From the NCBI RefSeq assembly GCF_000429725.1, contig NZ_AUCK01000007.1, positions 1-64,000 of the forward strand: a stretch of DNA of 64,000 bases, read 5' to 3'. Source of the DNA: Alkalicoccus chagannorensis DSM 18086 (GTDB taxonomy: Bacteria; Bacillota; Bacilli; Bacillales; Salisediminibacteriaceae). How positions within the stretch are numbered: the stretch's first letter is position 1; the number at the start of each line of letters is the position of its first letter. The notes under the pieces were generated by a model that saw only the letters and a list, made by a program, of their open reading frames with translations, made no database searches and was not told the origin of the DNA. The position numbers were made by a program, and so were the translations under genes. Below, one piece after another: positions 37,956-49,214 of the stretch.

Positions 37956-39926
37956 ATGCCCAAATTCCTGATGAAACGGTGGCATGGCTATCATGTAATC
38001 GTCTTGTTTATCATAGCAGCACTCTTTATTGGAGTGGTGACGTACGACCGCTGGCCCCTCGGCATCATCGGGTTCGTGCTGCTTGCCGCCGCAGGTGTCA
38101 TGGTTGTCCGGGCGCGGATGCAGTTCGAAAAAGATTTGACGGACTACATTTCGACACTCACCTACCGGGTGAATAAAGCCGGCGAACAGGCAGTCACGAA
38201 AATCCCGGTCGGCATGCTCCTTTACAATGAAGAGCGGGAAGTACAGTGGTCCAATCCGTACATGCAGCAGGTCATGAAGAAGGACCTGCCCGGTGTATCC
38301 ATGGCCGATCTCTCCGAGGAGCTGATCGAATCGGTGAACGAGGAGAGGCGCTCCTTCTATCTGCATGTGAAAGACGCCAATTACCGCGTCGTGCACGAAC
38401 CGGAAGAGCGGCTCCTCTACTTCCTGAATGCAACCGAAGAGCAGGAGTACAAGGATAAATTCGAGAAAGACCAGACGGTGATTGCCTTTATCTACCTGGA
38501 TAACTACGATGAAGTGACCCAGGGGATGGACGATCAGCTCCGGTCACGGCTTCTGTCCCACGTCTCCGATGCGATGAACGACTGGGCACAGGAACACGAC
38601 GTCTTCGTCCGGCGCACGTCGGCGGACCGGTTCATCGCCCTGATGAACCAGAACACGCTGCAGGCACTTGAAGCAGACCGCTTTACGCTGCTCGATGAAG
38701 TGCGCGAGAATACGCAGGAAGAAAAAGTCGCGCTCACGCTGAGTATCGGCATCGGCTCCAACGTGGACTCGCTCCGCGAACTCGGTACGCTGGCGCAGTC
38801 CAGTCTCGATCTCGCCCTCGGGCGGGGAGGCGATCAGGTGGCGATTAAGGAACAAAGCGGGAAAGTCCGCTTCTACGGCGGCAAGTCCAATGCAACGGAA
38901 AAGCGGACGCGTGTCCGTGCCCGGGTCATTTCGCACGCGATGCGGGACTTCGTCAAAGAGAGTGAAAAAGTTTTCGTCATGGGGCATAAGAACCCGGACA
39001 TGGACTCGATCGGCTCGGCAATCGGTATTTTAAAAATAGCCGAGGCCAACGGCAAAGAAGGCTACGTGGTCGTTGACCCGAACGACGTGAATCAGAGCGT
39101 ATCCAAGCTCCTCCAGGAAGTAGAGAAGCATCAGGAGCTGTGGGGACGCATCATCACCCCGGACGAAGCACGCGAAGACATCACCGATGAAACGCTGCTC
39201 GTCGTCGTCGATACGCACAAGCCGAAGCTCGTCCAGGAGCCGAAACTCCTCGATAAAGTGGAGCGGACCATCGTCATCGACCACCACCGCCGCGGAGAGG
39301 ACTTCATCAGCGATGCGGTGCTCGTCTACATGGAGCCGTATGCGTCTTCCACGGCGGAGCTGGTCACGGAACTTCTGGAGTATCAGCCGAAGCATCCACA
39401 GATCGAGACGCTCGAAGCGACAGCACTCCTTGCCGGCATCATCGTCGACACGAAAAGCTTTGCGATCCGCACCGGCTCGCGAACCTTTGATGCAGCGGCG
39501 TACCTGCGGGCCCGCGGAGCGGATACGACGCTCGTACAGAAGCTGCTTAAAGAAGATCTGGATCACTATGTGAAGCGGTCCAAGCTGATTGAACAGGCGC
39601 ATATTTATGCCGGCGGCGTAGCGATCGCCAGAGGCTATTCGGACGAAACGTACGGCCAGGTGCTCATTGCCCAGGCGGCCGATACGCTTCTGTCCATGAA
39701 CGATGTCGTCGCTTCGTTTGTCATTTCCAAAATCGAAGACGGCCGCATCAGCATCAGTGCCCGCTCGCTCGGCGAAGTCAATGTCCAGGTCATCATGGAA
39801 AACATGAACGGCGGGGGCCACTTGACGAACGCCGCTACGCAGTTGGAAAATATGAATGAAGAGCAGGCAGAAACGATGCTGAAAGAAAAAATCGACGACT
39901 ATTTCAAAGGGGGTTCCTCATCATGA
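37956..39926 (+). CDS. gdpP: Cyclic di-AMP phosphodiesterase GdpP
   Basis: Membrane-anchored hydrolase of c-di-AMP, so it tunes potassium, osmolyte and cell-wall homeostasis. 656 residues from the ATG: two transmembrane helices (about 12-50), a degenerate PAS domain (84-150), a modified GGDEF domain (about 170-300), and DHH/DHHA1 with GHKNPDMDS (H344, D348, D350), [16 protein letters not shown] and the late GGGH. TTG at 37947 is an alternative start, 9 nt upstream; AGGAG spacing favours the ATG. It overlaps rplI by 4 bp. Confidence 0.96.
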   Translation: MPKFLMKRWHGYHVIVLFIIAALFIGVVTYDRWPLGIIGFVLLAAAGVMVVRARMQFEKDLTDYISTLTYRVNKAGEQAVTKIPVGMLLYNEEREVQWSNPYMQQVMKKDLPGVSMADLSEELIESVNEERRSFYLHVKDANYRVVHEPEERLLYFLNATEEQEYKDKFEKDQTVIAFIYLDNYDEVTQGMDDQLRSRLLSHVSDAMNDWAQEHDVFVRRTSADRFIALMNQNTLQALEADRFTLLDEVRENTQEEKVALTLSIGIGSNVDSLRELGTLAQSSLDLALGRGGDQVAIKEQSGKVRFYGGKSNATEKRTRVRARVISHAMRDFVKESEKVFVMGHKNPDMDSIGSAIGILKIAEANGKEGYVVVDPNDVNQSVSKLLQEVEKHQELWGRIITPDEAREDITDETLLVVVDTHKPKLVQEPKLLDKVERTIVIDHHRRGEDFISDAVLVYMEPYASSTAELVTELLEYQPKHPQIETLEATALLAGIIVDTKSFAIRTGSRTFDAAAYLRARGADTTLVQKLLKEDLDHYVKRSKLIEQAHIYAGGVAIARGYSDETYGQVLIAQAADTLLSMNDVVASFVISKIEDGRISISARSLGEVNVQVIMENMNGGGHLTNAATQLENMNEEQAETMLKEKIDDYFKGGSSS

Positions 39927-40366
39927 AAGTTATCTTCCTCAAAGATGTAAAAGGAAAAGGCAAAAAAGGTGAAGTGAAAGAAGTCCCGGACGGCTATGCC
40001 CGGAACTATCTCCTGAAAAATAACCTGGCTGCAGAAGCGAACAAAGGCAACGTCAAGTCGCTCGAGAAGCAGCAGGAAAACGAGCGTCAGCGCCAGCAGG
40101 AAGAGCTGGATGAAGCGAAACAAATGAAGGCGGATTTGGAAGAGAAGACCGTGGAGCTGACAGCAAAGGCCGGCGACGGTGGACGGCTGTTCGGCGCCGT
40201 CACGAACAAACAGGTTGCAGATCAGCTGAAAAAAGAAAACTACAAGATCGACAAGCGGAAAATCGAAATGAAAGAACCGATCCGCACGCTCGGCTATACC
40301 AACGTCCTCGTGAAACTGCATCCACAGGTGCACGCCACGCTGAAGGTCCACGTAGCCGAGGAGTAA
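39923..40366 (+). CDS. rplI: 50S ribosomal protein L9
   Basis: 147 residues. The N-terminal rRNA-binding domain ([31 protein letters not shown]), a long connecting helix and the C-terminal domain ([14 protein letters not shown]) are all present. Coupled to gdpP by an ATGA overlap. Confidence 0.98.
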   Translation: MKVIFLKDVKGKGKKGEVKEVPDGYARNYLLKNNLAAEANKGNVKSLEKQQENERQRQQEELDEAKQMKADLEEKTVELTAKAGDGGRLFGAVTNKQVADQLKKENYKIDKRKIEMKEPIRTLGYTNVLVKLHPQVHATLKVHVAEE

Positions 40367-40387
40367 GCAGCAGGGAGGAGTCAGACG

Positions 40388-41752
40388 ATGAGCGATATGT
40401 TCGAAGACCGGACACCGCCGCAGAATATTGAAGCAGAGCAGGCCGTGCTCGGTGCCATTTTTCTGGATGGACAGGCGCTGATCACGGCTTCGGAGCGGCT
40501 CGTGCCGGAAGACTTTTACCGGACCGCCCACATGCGTATTTTCGCTGCCATGCTGGAACTCTCCGGCAAAGGCGAACCGGTGGATCTAGTCACCTTGATT
40601 GACGAGATGCACCGCCAGCAGTGGCTTGAGGAGATCGGCGGCGTCGGCTACCTCGGCGAGCTCGCCAACGCAGTGCCGACGGCAGCCAATGTGCAGTACT
40701 ACGCCCAGATTGTCGAAGAAAAATCCCTGCTGCGCCGGCTGATCCGGGTGGCGACCAGCATCGCTTCTCAAAGTTATGCTGCCGAAGAAGAGATTGACTC
40801 GATTCTCAACGAAGCGGAAAAATCGATTCTCGAAGTTGCCAGGAAGCAGCAGACCGGTGAATTCGTGGAGATCAAGGATGTGCTGGTCGAAGCGTTCGAT
40901 AAAATCGAAATCATGCAGGAGACCGCGGGCGAGATTACTGGGATCCCGACCGGATTCCAGGAGCTCGACCGCATTACCGCCGGGTTTCAGCGCAGCGATC
41001 TGGTGATCGTCGCCGCCCGGCCTTCTGTCGGGAAGACGGCGTTTGCGCTGAATATCTCCCAGAACGTGGCGACGAAAACGGACGAAAACGTCGCGATTTT
41101 CAGCCTCGAGATGGGCGCCGATCAGCTCGTCATGCGGATGCTCTGTGCAGAAGGCAACATCGACGCCCAGCGTCTGCGTACGGGTGCATTGGAGGATGAA
41201 GACTGGCAGCGCCTCACGATGGCGATGGGAAGCCTGGCGAAAGCCGGTATCTACATCGACGACACGCCTGGCGTGAAGGTGAAGGAGATTCGCTCGAAGT
41301 GCCGGAAGCTCAAGCAGGAAGCCGGCCTTGGCATGATCATGATCGACTACCTGCAGCTCATTCAAGGCGATGCCCGCTCCAGCGAAGGGCGTCAGCAGGA
41401 AGTCTCCGAGATCTCCCGGGAACTGAAGGGACTCGCCCGGGAACTGGAAGTCCCGGTCATTGCGCTCTCCCAGCTCTCCCGCGGGGTCGAATCAAGGCAG
41501 GACAAACGGCCGATGATGTCGGATATCCGGGAATCGGGAAGTATCGAGCAGGACGCGGATATCGTCGCCTTCCTGTACCGCGATGACTACTACGACCAGG
41601 AGTCCGACAAAAAAGACATCATCGAAATCATCGTCGCCAAACAGCGTAACGGCCCGGTCGGCACCGTCGAGCTGGCATTCGTCAAGGAACATAACAAGTT
41701 CGTCAATCTCGAACGGCGCTACGATGAACAGGATATTCCGCCCGGCGCCTGA
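40388..41752 (+). CDS. dnaC: Replicative DNA helicase (DnaB family)
   Basis: The hexameric fork helicase, called DnaC in B. subtilis. 454 residues: N-terminal domain (1-105), linker, and RecA-like domain with Walker A AARPSVGKTAFAL, Walker B IMIDYLQLIQG and SQLSRGVESR. No intein. The SD GGGAGGAG precedes the ATG. Last gene of the yybS-gdpP-rplI-dnaC unit, followed by a strong terminator. Confidence 0.98.
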   Translation: MSDMFEDRTPPQNIEAEQAVLGAIFLDGQALITASERLVPEDFYRTAHMRIFAAMLELSGKGEPVDLVTLIDEMHRQQWLEEIGGVGYLGELANAVPTAANVQYYAQIVEEKSLLRRLIRVATSIASQSYAAEEEIDSILNEAEKSILEVARKQQTGEFVEIKDVLVEAFDKIEIMQETAGEITGIPTGFQELDRITAGFQRSDLVIVAARPSVGKTAFALNISQNVATKTDENVAIFSLEMGADQLVMRMLCAEGNIDAQRLRTGALEDEDWQRLTMAMGSLAKAGIYIDDTPGVKVKEIRSKCRKLKQEAGLGMIMIDYLQLIQGDARSSEGRQQEVSEISRELKGLARELEVPVIALSQLSRGVESRQDKRPMMSDIRESGSIEQDADIVAFLYRDDYYDQESDKKDIIEIIVAKQRNGPVGTVELAFVKEHNKFVNLERRYDEQDIPPGA

Positions 41753-41774
41753 CAAAGGCATCGGGATGGCATAC

Positions 41775-41817
41775 GAAGAACCCCCATTGGATATCATTTC
41801 CAGTGGGGGTTCTTCTA
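41775..41817. terminator. dnaC terminator
   Basis: GAAGAACCCCCA pairs with TGGGGGTTCTTC. The T content is inside the stem rather than after it, so it may work in both directions. Confidence 0.75.
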
Positions 41818-41886
41818 TGGCTCTAAAATATATGTTGGGGTAGAGCACGTCTGTTGATTAACCAATATCATCCAGATAATACCTGT

Positions 41887-41908
41887 TGTTGTTTCTATAG
41901 AAACAACA
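41887..41908. repeat. Perfect 22-bp palindrome
   Basis: The 22 bp centred on CTATAG are an exact inverted repeat (left arm TGTTGTTTCTA). No gene overlaps it. It could be an operator-like site or a remnant of a mobile-element end. Confidence 0.6.
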
Positions 41909-41929
41909 GAAAGAGCTCCTTATTTGGAA

Positions 41930-42420
41930 TACGGAGAGACGCTCTGCTTCCGCCGGGCGCTTTCCGGAGGGGACTCGCTCCGCTGGCCTGGCTTGGCTCC
42001 GGCAGCCGGATCTTCGAATCGTCCTGATCCTCCCGGAGTCGCCGGCTGCGCGCCGCTCTTATTTAATAGGCTCTGTGATTGTTTATTGTTGATAATGACA
42101 GAAAACGCCGCTGCAACTCGGCAGGCTTGCCGTGGAGGAAATCTTCAGCTTCCTCGGTCTTACGCCCTGCGGGATCTTCCGATCTCCTTCTTCCACAGGC
42201 GTCCGCCGGTCTTCGCTGCGTCCTTCTGAAAGAAGAGAAACTTTTATGAAACGGAGCAGGCCCAGGCTATTTTTCGAGACGCCTGCGGATAAAGAAAGCG
42301 TGAAGATCCTCCCGGACGTAAGGGAGGGAGAGCGGAAGGATGTCTCCGGGGCAAGCGAAGAAAAAAGAGCCGCAGGCGTACTTTTGTTATAACAACACTA
42401 GGCTTTAACAAAGCCATTTA
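41930..42420. repeat. Repeat-rich non-coding spacer, family B cluster
   Basis: GC-rich non-coding DNA with at least three related blocks. 41,936-42,056 has GAGACGCTCTGCTTCCGCCGGGCGC, typical of intergenic repeats seen widely in Bacillaceae (from memory). 42,114-42,225 has CAACTCGGCAGGC, TGCCGTGGAGGA and ATCTTCCGATC, and is shared with 8,378-8,440. 42,270-42,406 is an inverted relative. Its last 30 bp (42,377-42,406), around the palindrome TTGTTATAACAA, are identical to 57,530-57,559. Confidence 0.6.
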
Positions 42421-42443
42421 ATAAAAGGCTGCAATGCTTTTTC

Positions 42444-42542
42444 TCTGAACAAAAGCACAAAGCGCCTTTTTGGTCGGAACGGCGCGCAGCGTACGATGCG
42501 AGCCGTCTCCTTGTATGAAAACTTATGCTTTCTCATAATCTG
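42444..42542 (-). repeat. Dispersed intergenic repeat, family A
   Basis: GAACAAAAGCACAAAGCGCC, TTTTTGGTCGGAACGGCGCGC, GAGCCGTCTCC and TGTATGAAAACTTATGC match copies at 1 and 36,658; the internal GGGAAGAAA inverted repeat has been lost. Confidence 0.75.
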
Positions 42543-42584
42543 GGAAAACCGAGCCTTTCTTATGGTCAAACCTGCCGCAGTGGC

Positions 42585-42685
42585 AAGGTGTTCTTTCGTG
42601 ACGCCTGTGGAGATCTCCCCGGCGTTCTTCGGGGGAAGTTGAAAGCTTTCTCCACGGCAGGCGAAGAAAGAAATACCGCAGCCGC
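42585..42685 (-). repeat. Family B repeat copy
   Basis: GACGCCTGTGGAGATCTCCCC ... TTTCTCCACGGCAGGCGAAGAAAG is the inverse of the block at 42,114-42,225, so the two flank the family A copy at 42,444 in opposite orientation. Confidence 0.55.
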
Positions 42686-42777
42686 TGCACCCACTACCTA
42701 TTTCTCTAATAAATGGCGGATCAATAGACGTGGGGGTAGAGGTTCATTTCCGTGGTATCTGTCCGCCCGGAAAGCCA

Positions 42778-45700
42778 TCACTCCTCCGTTTCCTCCAGCT
42801 GTTCCAAAAACGTGTCCTGCAGGAGATAGTAGGAGTCTTTCAGCCGCTCCTCGTAGGCCGGCTCGTCCCATGTTTCCCATTCGTACAGGCTCATGTCCGA
42901 GATGACGTCGTCGTCCCGCTCCGGAAGAGAGGCCTGCACCTCGTAGCTGCCGCTGTCTTCTTCGACGAGCAGCACGGCGGTTTGGATGCCGTCGATGAAC
43001 GTGCCGGCATCGCCGTCTTCGTCATAGATATCCGCCATGACTTCGCGCATGCTCGGGTCACGGAACTGCAGCAGCAGCCACGGAAGCCGGACTTCGATGA
43101 CGTGCTCCTCGTCGTTGTAGTAGAAGTCTGCCAGCGAGTTGTACGCGTCGTGGTCCGGATCGCCGATGCCGTGAAGCAGTTCTCCGGTTTCGTAGTACGT
43201 AAACGGTACCGTCAAGTCCCGGCTTGGAATGACGAGCTCCTGGTTGAGCGCCAGCCGGATCGGGCTGAAGTCGCCGCTGTTGTTCTCTGGCGGGGCCAGG
43301 TCTTCCGGAAAAACGTCCGTTTCGTGGCTGTAGTCGTTCTCAAAGACATCGTAATACCGGTCCACTTCCACGTAGGCTTCTTCTTCTGACTGGAGGGTCA
43401 TCATGAAATCCATCCCCTCGTCAAACGACACGCCGTCGACGTCCGCGATCGTCTCATTGCCCTGATCGGGATTCGTCTGGAAGAGCACCTTTGGATGCAG
43501 TCCTTCTTCCCACACATCCTCTTCTAGGTCGAGGCGGAGGTAGAGGTAGCGTTCATCATGGTCCATCTGCACCTGCTGCAGCGGACCGTCATCTGCCGTA
43601 TAGAGCGTCTCCGCCTCGTCCCAGCTGCCGTCGTCCGGGTCTTCATTGATGCGGACTTTGTTACGGTCAAAACTCAACAGGCCGAACTGTTCTTCGTTCG
43701 TCTGATCATTCGACCAGAACGGGCGGCGGTCCGGATTGTCGTAATCCATCGTGTTCCACGTCCGCTTGAACCACTCATCCTGCCACGTGAAGACGAGGCC
43801 GCCGAGCATCCCTTCATGGAGGATGTCGAGATAGAGATCGGATACAATCTCTCCCTGCGCTTCTTCGGAGTGGAACCCTTGATTCCAGCCGAACGGATTG
43901 ACGTGCGTCAGCCCCCGCGAGGACGGTACGCCGAATTCGGCAATGAGTACGGGCATGTCATGTGCTTCGTGCAGATCATGCAGGTAGCCGGCATAGTTGT
44001 TCGGCTCGCCGTTACGGTCCGGGAAGTTCAAGTACCGCTCCTCATAATTAAGGAAGTCCGGGTAGTACGGATAGACGTGATACGACGCGAACTGTCCGGC
44101 GTTGTCCATGTCCCCCTGCAGATGAATGACGTTCGGATCCACCCCGACGAGGTCCTCTTCTTCATCCGGTTCTGCCGGGTGTTCCAGCAGATCGGTCGTC
44201 ACCCAGTTCGTGAAGCTGACCGGACGGTAGGCGTCATAGGTCTCCGCTTCATAGGAGACGAGCACATCCATCTGTTCGGCAAGCCAGTGTTCAAACGGTT
44301 CGGCGCCTTCTGTGTAGACGTATTCACCTTCATAGTCTCCCAGTCCGCTGTACGTCTCGTTCGTTTCCAGCACCATGAAGGGATACCACTCGATGCCGAT
44401 GATCCAGCCGATGACATAATCAGAGATGTCGGCGTTGTACACACCGTCTGCGTGCCCCGGTTCCGGATCAATCTCGGCATTGCCGTGGATGACGTCGACA
44501 ATCGTCTTCATTTCTTCCTGAAACGGCTCTGTGTGCGCGTCATCGAAGGCATCGAGCGTTTCTTCGAGGGATTCCTCTTCAATCCAGGATCCGTGCATCA
44601 AATAGAGCGGGTCGTCCCGGCCTTCGTTGTGTTCCTCGAGCGCCTGGTAAAACGCCGGTGGGTGGATCGTGTAGATCCGGAGCGTGTTGGCCCCCATCTC
44701 GCTGATGTCGTCAAACCAGCGGGCATATTCGTCTCTGCTGATGGCAGCTTCGCCGGGAAACGCTCCCGGTCTGCCCATGCCCATGTTGACTCCCTGGATC
44801 GTGATGTCCTGCCATTCCCCGTCCTGATACACTTCGTAGCGGTCTTCATGAATCCTGGATGGATACGCCGGCGCATCCGGATCCTCTGGTTCTGAGGTCG
44901 TCGCTTCTTCTGCGCTCTCCTCTGCACGGCTTTCCACATCTTCGAGGATGGCGTCCATCATCGGGACGTACGTGGACCAGAAGAACGTATTCGCGCTCGG
45001 ATTCAGGGCATGGATGAACCGGTGGAGATGCTCCACGCCGGCATAGCGGTACGACCGCGGAACATCGGCAATATCAACATAGTCCCCTGCAAAATAAAAC
45101 CGGTCGGAAGCGCCGCGTTCATGATGAATCACGGCATCGAAGCGTACAGGCAGGTCCTGCTCGTCCAGCAGCTGACGGCCTTCTTCCGTCAAATTCCAGT
45201 CGTATGCCGCGAGCACGTCATCTTCCTCATCTGCCGTGACAATATCGAACCAGTACTCGTACGAGGGGCTGCTTTCCATACCAAAATAGGCTTCGCCTGC
45301 TTCGGTAAACGTCAGCTGAATGCCTTCGCTGTCCAGGTGTTCTTCCTCGTTTAAGACGATCAGCTCCCCCGACCGATCATCAATAAGCAGAAAGCCGGGT
45401 CCGGATTCTTCCCAGTCCGGATACGCATCCAGCACCCACTGGGGGATCTCGTCGTTTTGTTCCGGATCGAGCTCGTCGAAGTAGCGCCCGAGCCATCCGG
45501 TCCACTCGATGCCGAGCGCGTCGGTGACCTGTTCTTCGACCGCGGGCTCCGTCGGGGAGGCGAAGCTGTTAAACTCAGCCAGAAACGCCGAGGGGGTTCC
45601 GTCTGTGAGGCGGGCTTCGATGCGGTTCCAATCCGCCTGGCTCAGACCGCCGTAAAGCAGCTCTGACCTCGCGCCTTCCCGGCCTTCGTGATCCGACCAG

Positions 45701-46029
45701 GCGACGTCGTCCTCATAGACCCCGTATGTATCCGCCATGTAAATCAAGTCCGTTCCGCTGTAATCGTCCGGCAGTTCGGTAACCGTGTAGGATGCGTCGG
45801 CTTCGTCCGGATGGAACCCGTAATAATCCTGATCTGCTTCCAGGCGTTCCTCCGTCGTCTTCCAGTGGTTCAACAGCCAGGTCAGGCCGTGATGCTCCCG
45901 GTACGTTTCGTCCGGAACTGTTTTATTGATGATGACGGTGTCCACGTCTCCGCTCTCCTGTACCTGCCAGACAAAGAACGGAATGCAAAGGACAAGGATG
46001 GCCGCTGCGGCCGTAAGTAACCATTTCAT
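42778..46029 (-). CDS. Large exported glycoside-hydrolase-like protein
   Basis: 1083 residues. An N-terminal signal anchor (LLTAAAAILVLCIPFFVW, 4-21) exports it. Residues about 30-350 form an unrecognised alpha/beta domain reminiscent of amidotransferase-like modules of beta-galactosidases (VIINKTVPDETYREHHGLTW, LIYMADTYGVY). An acidic Glu/Ala/Ser linker (365-388) leads to a TIM-barrel-like domain (395-790): IQGVNMGMGRPGAFPGE, GANTLRIYTIHPP, IIGIEWYPF with E547, VLIAEFGVP with E698 and FTWQDEW. E547 and E698 fit the acid/base and nucleophile of clan GH-A. A beta-rich, very acidic C-terminal domain (about 800-1083) resembles carbohydrate-binding or DOMON modules. The SD TAGGAGG precedes the ATG. 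Substrate and family are unknown. Confidence 0.85.
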   Translation of the reverse strand: MKWLLTAAAAILVLCIPFFVWQVQESGDVDTVIINKTVPDETYREHHGLTWLLNHWKTTEERLEADQDYYGFHPDEADASYTVTELPDDYSGTDLIYMADTYGVYEDDVAWSDHEGREGARSELLYGGLSQADWNRIEARLTDGTPSAFLAEFNSFASPTEPAVEEQVTDALGIEWTGWLGRYFDELDPEQNDEIPQWVLDAYPDWEESGPGFLLIDDRSGELIVLNEEEHLDSEGIQLTFTEAGEAYFGMESSPSYEYWFDIVTADEEDDVLAAYDWNLTEEGRQLLDEQDLPVRFDAVIHHERGASDRFYFAGDYVDIADVPRSYRYAGVEHLHRFIHALNPSANTFFWSTYVPMMDAILEDVESRAEESAEEATTSEPEDPDAPAYPSRIHEDRYEVYQDGEWQDITIQGVNMGMGRPGAFPGEAAISRDEYARWFDDISEMGANTLRIYTIHPPAFYQALEEHNEGRDDPLYLMHGSWIEEESLEETLDAFDDAHTEPFQEEMKTIVDVIHGNAEIDPEPGHADGVYNADISDYVIGWIIGIEWYPFMVLETNETYSGLGDYEGEYVYTEGAEPFEHWLAEQMDVLVSYEAETYDAYRPVSFTNWVTTDLLEHPAEPDEEEDLVGVDPNVIHLQGDMDNAGQFASYHVYPYYPDFLNYEERYLNFPDRNGEPNNYAGYLHDLHEAHDMPVLIAEFGVPSSRGLTHVNPFGWNQGFHSEEAQGEIVSDLYLDILHEGMLGGLVFTWQDEWFKRTWNTMDYDNPDRRPFWSNDQTNEEQFGLLSFDRNKVRINEDPDDGSWDEAETLYTADDGPLQQVQMDHDERYLYLRLDLEEDVWEEGLHPKVLFQTNPDQGNETIADVDGVSFDEGMDFMMTLQSEEEAYVEVDRYYDVFENDYSHETDVFPEDLAPPENNSGDFSPIRLALNQELVIPSRDLTVPFTYYETGELLHGIGDPDHDAYNSLADFYYNDEEHVIEVRLPWLLLQFRDPSMREVMADIYDEDGDAGTFIDGIQTAVLLVEEDSGSYEVQASLPERDDDVISDMSLYEWETWDEPAYEERLKDSYYLLQDTFLEQLEETEE

Positions 46030-46234
46030 GATGACTGCCTCCTAAGAAAGTCCCTGTACAGGCTGGCGTCGCAGACGAGCCGCAGGGGAGAAATAGCGGA
46101 CAAAACGTGACGTGGCAAAGCTGCCCCCGTTTCATCCAGCAGATCGACGATTGCAGTTGGAACTGCACATCCTCTACACTGCAGAGAAAAAACCCTGAAA
46201 AAAAGCAATGGAATATGCATTTTATCCTATAGAT

Positions 46235-46240
46235 ATTATA
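46235..46240 (-). promoter_or_regulatory. Possible -10 of the large exported protein gene
   Basis: Minus-strand TATAAT about 205 bp upstream of the start. No good -35 is seen, so an alternative sigma factor or another site is possible. The about 200-nt leader (46,030-46,230) has no recognised structure. Confidence 0.3.
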
Positions 46241-46325
46241 CAATAACGGCTGGAAAAAATCGCTTAAAAGAGAAGAGGAAGTCAGCTGGGCATGCAGCCG
46301 GGGAGATGATCCAAAGAAACAGTCA

Positions 46326-47739
<1,414 letters not shown>

Positions 47740-47762
47740 TCGCCAGCACGTACCGCCCCTCT

Positions 47763-47823
47763 ACGCCAGCAGAGACGCGCAGCGACGATGACGTTGCAGC
47801 AGCGCCTCTGCTGGCGTTTTTTT
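47763..47823 (+). terminator. purA terminator
   Basis: ACGCCAGCAGAG pairs with CTCTGCTGGCGT around a 31-nt structured loop, followed by seven T. Confidence 0.88.
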
Positions 47824-47825
47824 GC

Positions 47826-47965
47826 TTTGTAGGAAAATGTCATCGCAGGAAGACAGCGGCTTCATGCGCTGCGCGGAAGGAAGACCGCTTTCTTCCCTCG
47901 AGAAGCTTCTGGTACACGCGGTTCCGACCAAAACGCGCTTTGTGCTTTTGGTCATTGGAGAGGAA
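47826..47965 (+). repeat. Dispersed intergenic repeat, family A
   Basis: TTGTAGGAAAATGTCATCGCAGGAAGAC, GCGCGGAAGGAAGACCGC ... TTTCTTCCCTCG and GCGGTTCCGACCAAAACGCGC, TTTGTGCTTTTGG. It begins immediately after the purA terminator. Confidence 0.72.
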
Positions 47966-48098
47966 TGTAGACGTTCCGAAATAGCGCTTGGCACGGGAGG
48001 ACGATGCAGCCCGGACTTTCTGCGTGAAAAAACACGTCCTCCGGCTGTATGATTTGCCTCCCATTTTTTGTATCATAGAAGACAGCCATTTCCCGGAA

Positions 48099-48120
48099 GA
48101 TTATTTCCCGGGAAATAATC
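48099..48120. promoter_or_regulatory. 22-bp palindrome containing a Noc-binding-type site
   Basis: The core ATTTCCCGGGAAAT (48103-48116) is a perfect Noc-type site, and the symmetry extends 4 bp further on each side. A degenerate copy, ATTTCCCGGAAGAT, lies at 48088-48101. Both are within 55 bp of the LytTR gene start, so a local operator role is an alternative. Confidence 0.65.
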
Positions 48121-48140
48121 AGGAAAGCGGGGAGAGAAGG

Positions 48141-49106
48141 ATGACCCAACTACGTATGAGATCGGACGCTTCCCAGGACCTGCCGGATCTGCACATTCCG
48201 CTTCAGGCCGGGACGATGACGGCCGTCCACGCTTCCACCGAAAAGCAGCAGGAAATGATCCGGCTGCTGATGACCCGGGCGGTCCTGTTCCGAGAAGACG
48301 ACCCGTTAAAACCGGAAGAACTCGGTCTCCTTCTATTAGAAGAAGGCCATTATCCACGGCTGCGCGTCCACGATCATCTGACGTTCTACCAGCAGATCTA
48401 CGGCGGCAGCCTGCCGATACAGACGGCTGTCGACCTGCTTCAACTGCGGGAGTACAAGAAAGAGCGCATGGACCGCCTGTCCTATTCCGTCCAGCGCCGG
48501 GTGAACGCAGCGCGTCTGCTGTTTCAGGAAGCATCCGTGTACGTCGTCGAGGAAATCGAGCAGAATATCGACATCGATTCGAAAAAAATCCTCCGTCAGC
48601 TGCTGCGCCGTCTGACAGATCAGGGCAGCGCGGTGCTGCTCCTGACAGGGAACATGGAATCGGCGGTGTCTGCAGCGGACGTGGTCTACCGGCTCACCCC
48701 GGACGGCATGAAGCAGGCCAACGTGGAAGTCGAAGGAGAAGAGGACGATCCTCCCGGGGCAGGGAACGTCCGCTTTTCCAAAATACCGGCGAAACTGGAG
48801 GAGAAAATCGTGCTGTTCGACCCGCCGGAGATCGATTATATCGAAAGCCGGGACGGGCGGACGTGTCTGCATCTGGAGGGGGACATGTATCCGTGCGCCT
48901 ATACGTTAAAGGAGCTGGAAGAAAAGCTGGCGACGTTCGGCTTCTTCCGCTGCCACCGTTCCTATCTTGTGAATCTGCAGAAAGTCCGGGAAGTCATGAC
49001 GTGGACGAAGAACAGCTACAGCCTTCAGCTGGCGAACGAACAGAAATCGGAAGTTCCCTTGTCGAAGCAGAAAATGGAGGAGCTCAAGCAGATTTTCGAC
49101 CTGTAA
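48141..49106 (+). CDS. LytTR regulator fused to a relic ABC-ATPase domain
   Basis: 321 residues. About 20-210 resemble an ABC ATPase that has lost Walker A: a RVHDHLTFYQQIYGG Q-loop-like region, DRLSYSVQRRVNAARLL in the signature position, SVYVVEEIEQNID in the Walker B/D-loop position, then VLLLTGNMESAVSAADVVYRL. Residues about 222-321 are a LytTR DNA-binding domain (IDYIESRDGRTCLHLEGD, FFRCHRSYLVNLQKVREV). It is 108 bp upstream of an ABC exporter ATPase and permease, which it probably regulates. The ATG at 48141 has GAGAGAAGG upstream. Confidence 0.85.
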   Translation: MTQLRMRSDASQDLPDLHIPLQAGTMTAVHASTEKQQEMIRLLMTRAVLFREDDPLKPEELGLLLLEEGHYPRLRVHDHLTFYQQIYGGSLPIQTAVDLLQLREYKKERMDRLSYSVQRRVNAARLLFQEASVYVVEEIEQNIDIDSKKILRQLLRRLTDQGSAVLLLTGNMESAVSAADVVYRLTPDGMKQANVEVEGEEDDPPGAGNVRFSKIPAKLEEKIVLFDPPEIDYIESRDGRTCLHLEGDMYPCAYTLKELEEKLATFGFFRCHRSYLVNLQKVREVMTWTKNSYSLQLANEQKSEVPLSKQKMEELKQIFDL

Positions 49107-49214
49107 GGGACGCCGTTCGACCTCTTTTCCCCTCCGTTCACCCGGATTCGAATGCAGAGCCGTGCATTCCCCCTTAAGCTGAGAGTATCCAACCAGCAGA
49201 AAGGGGAATATGCC

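Noticed and set aside
43558-44895. Plus-strand 445-codon open frame
   Set aside because: Shadow of the large exported protein; the minus frame has a signal anchor, SD and hydrolase motifs.
48345-48353. DnaA box-like TTATCCACG in the LytTR gene
   Set aside because: A single isolated box with a mismatch at the end; no cluster around it.
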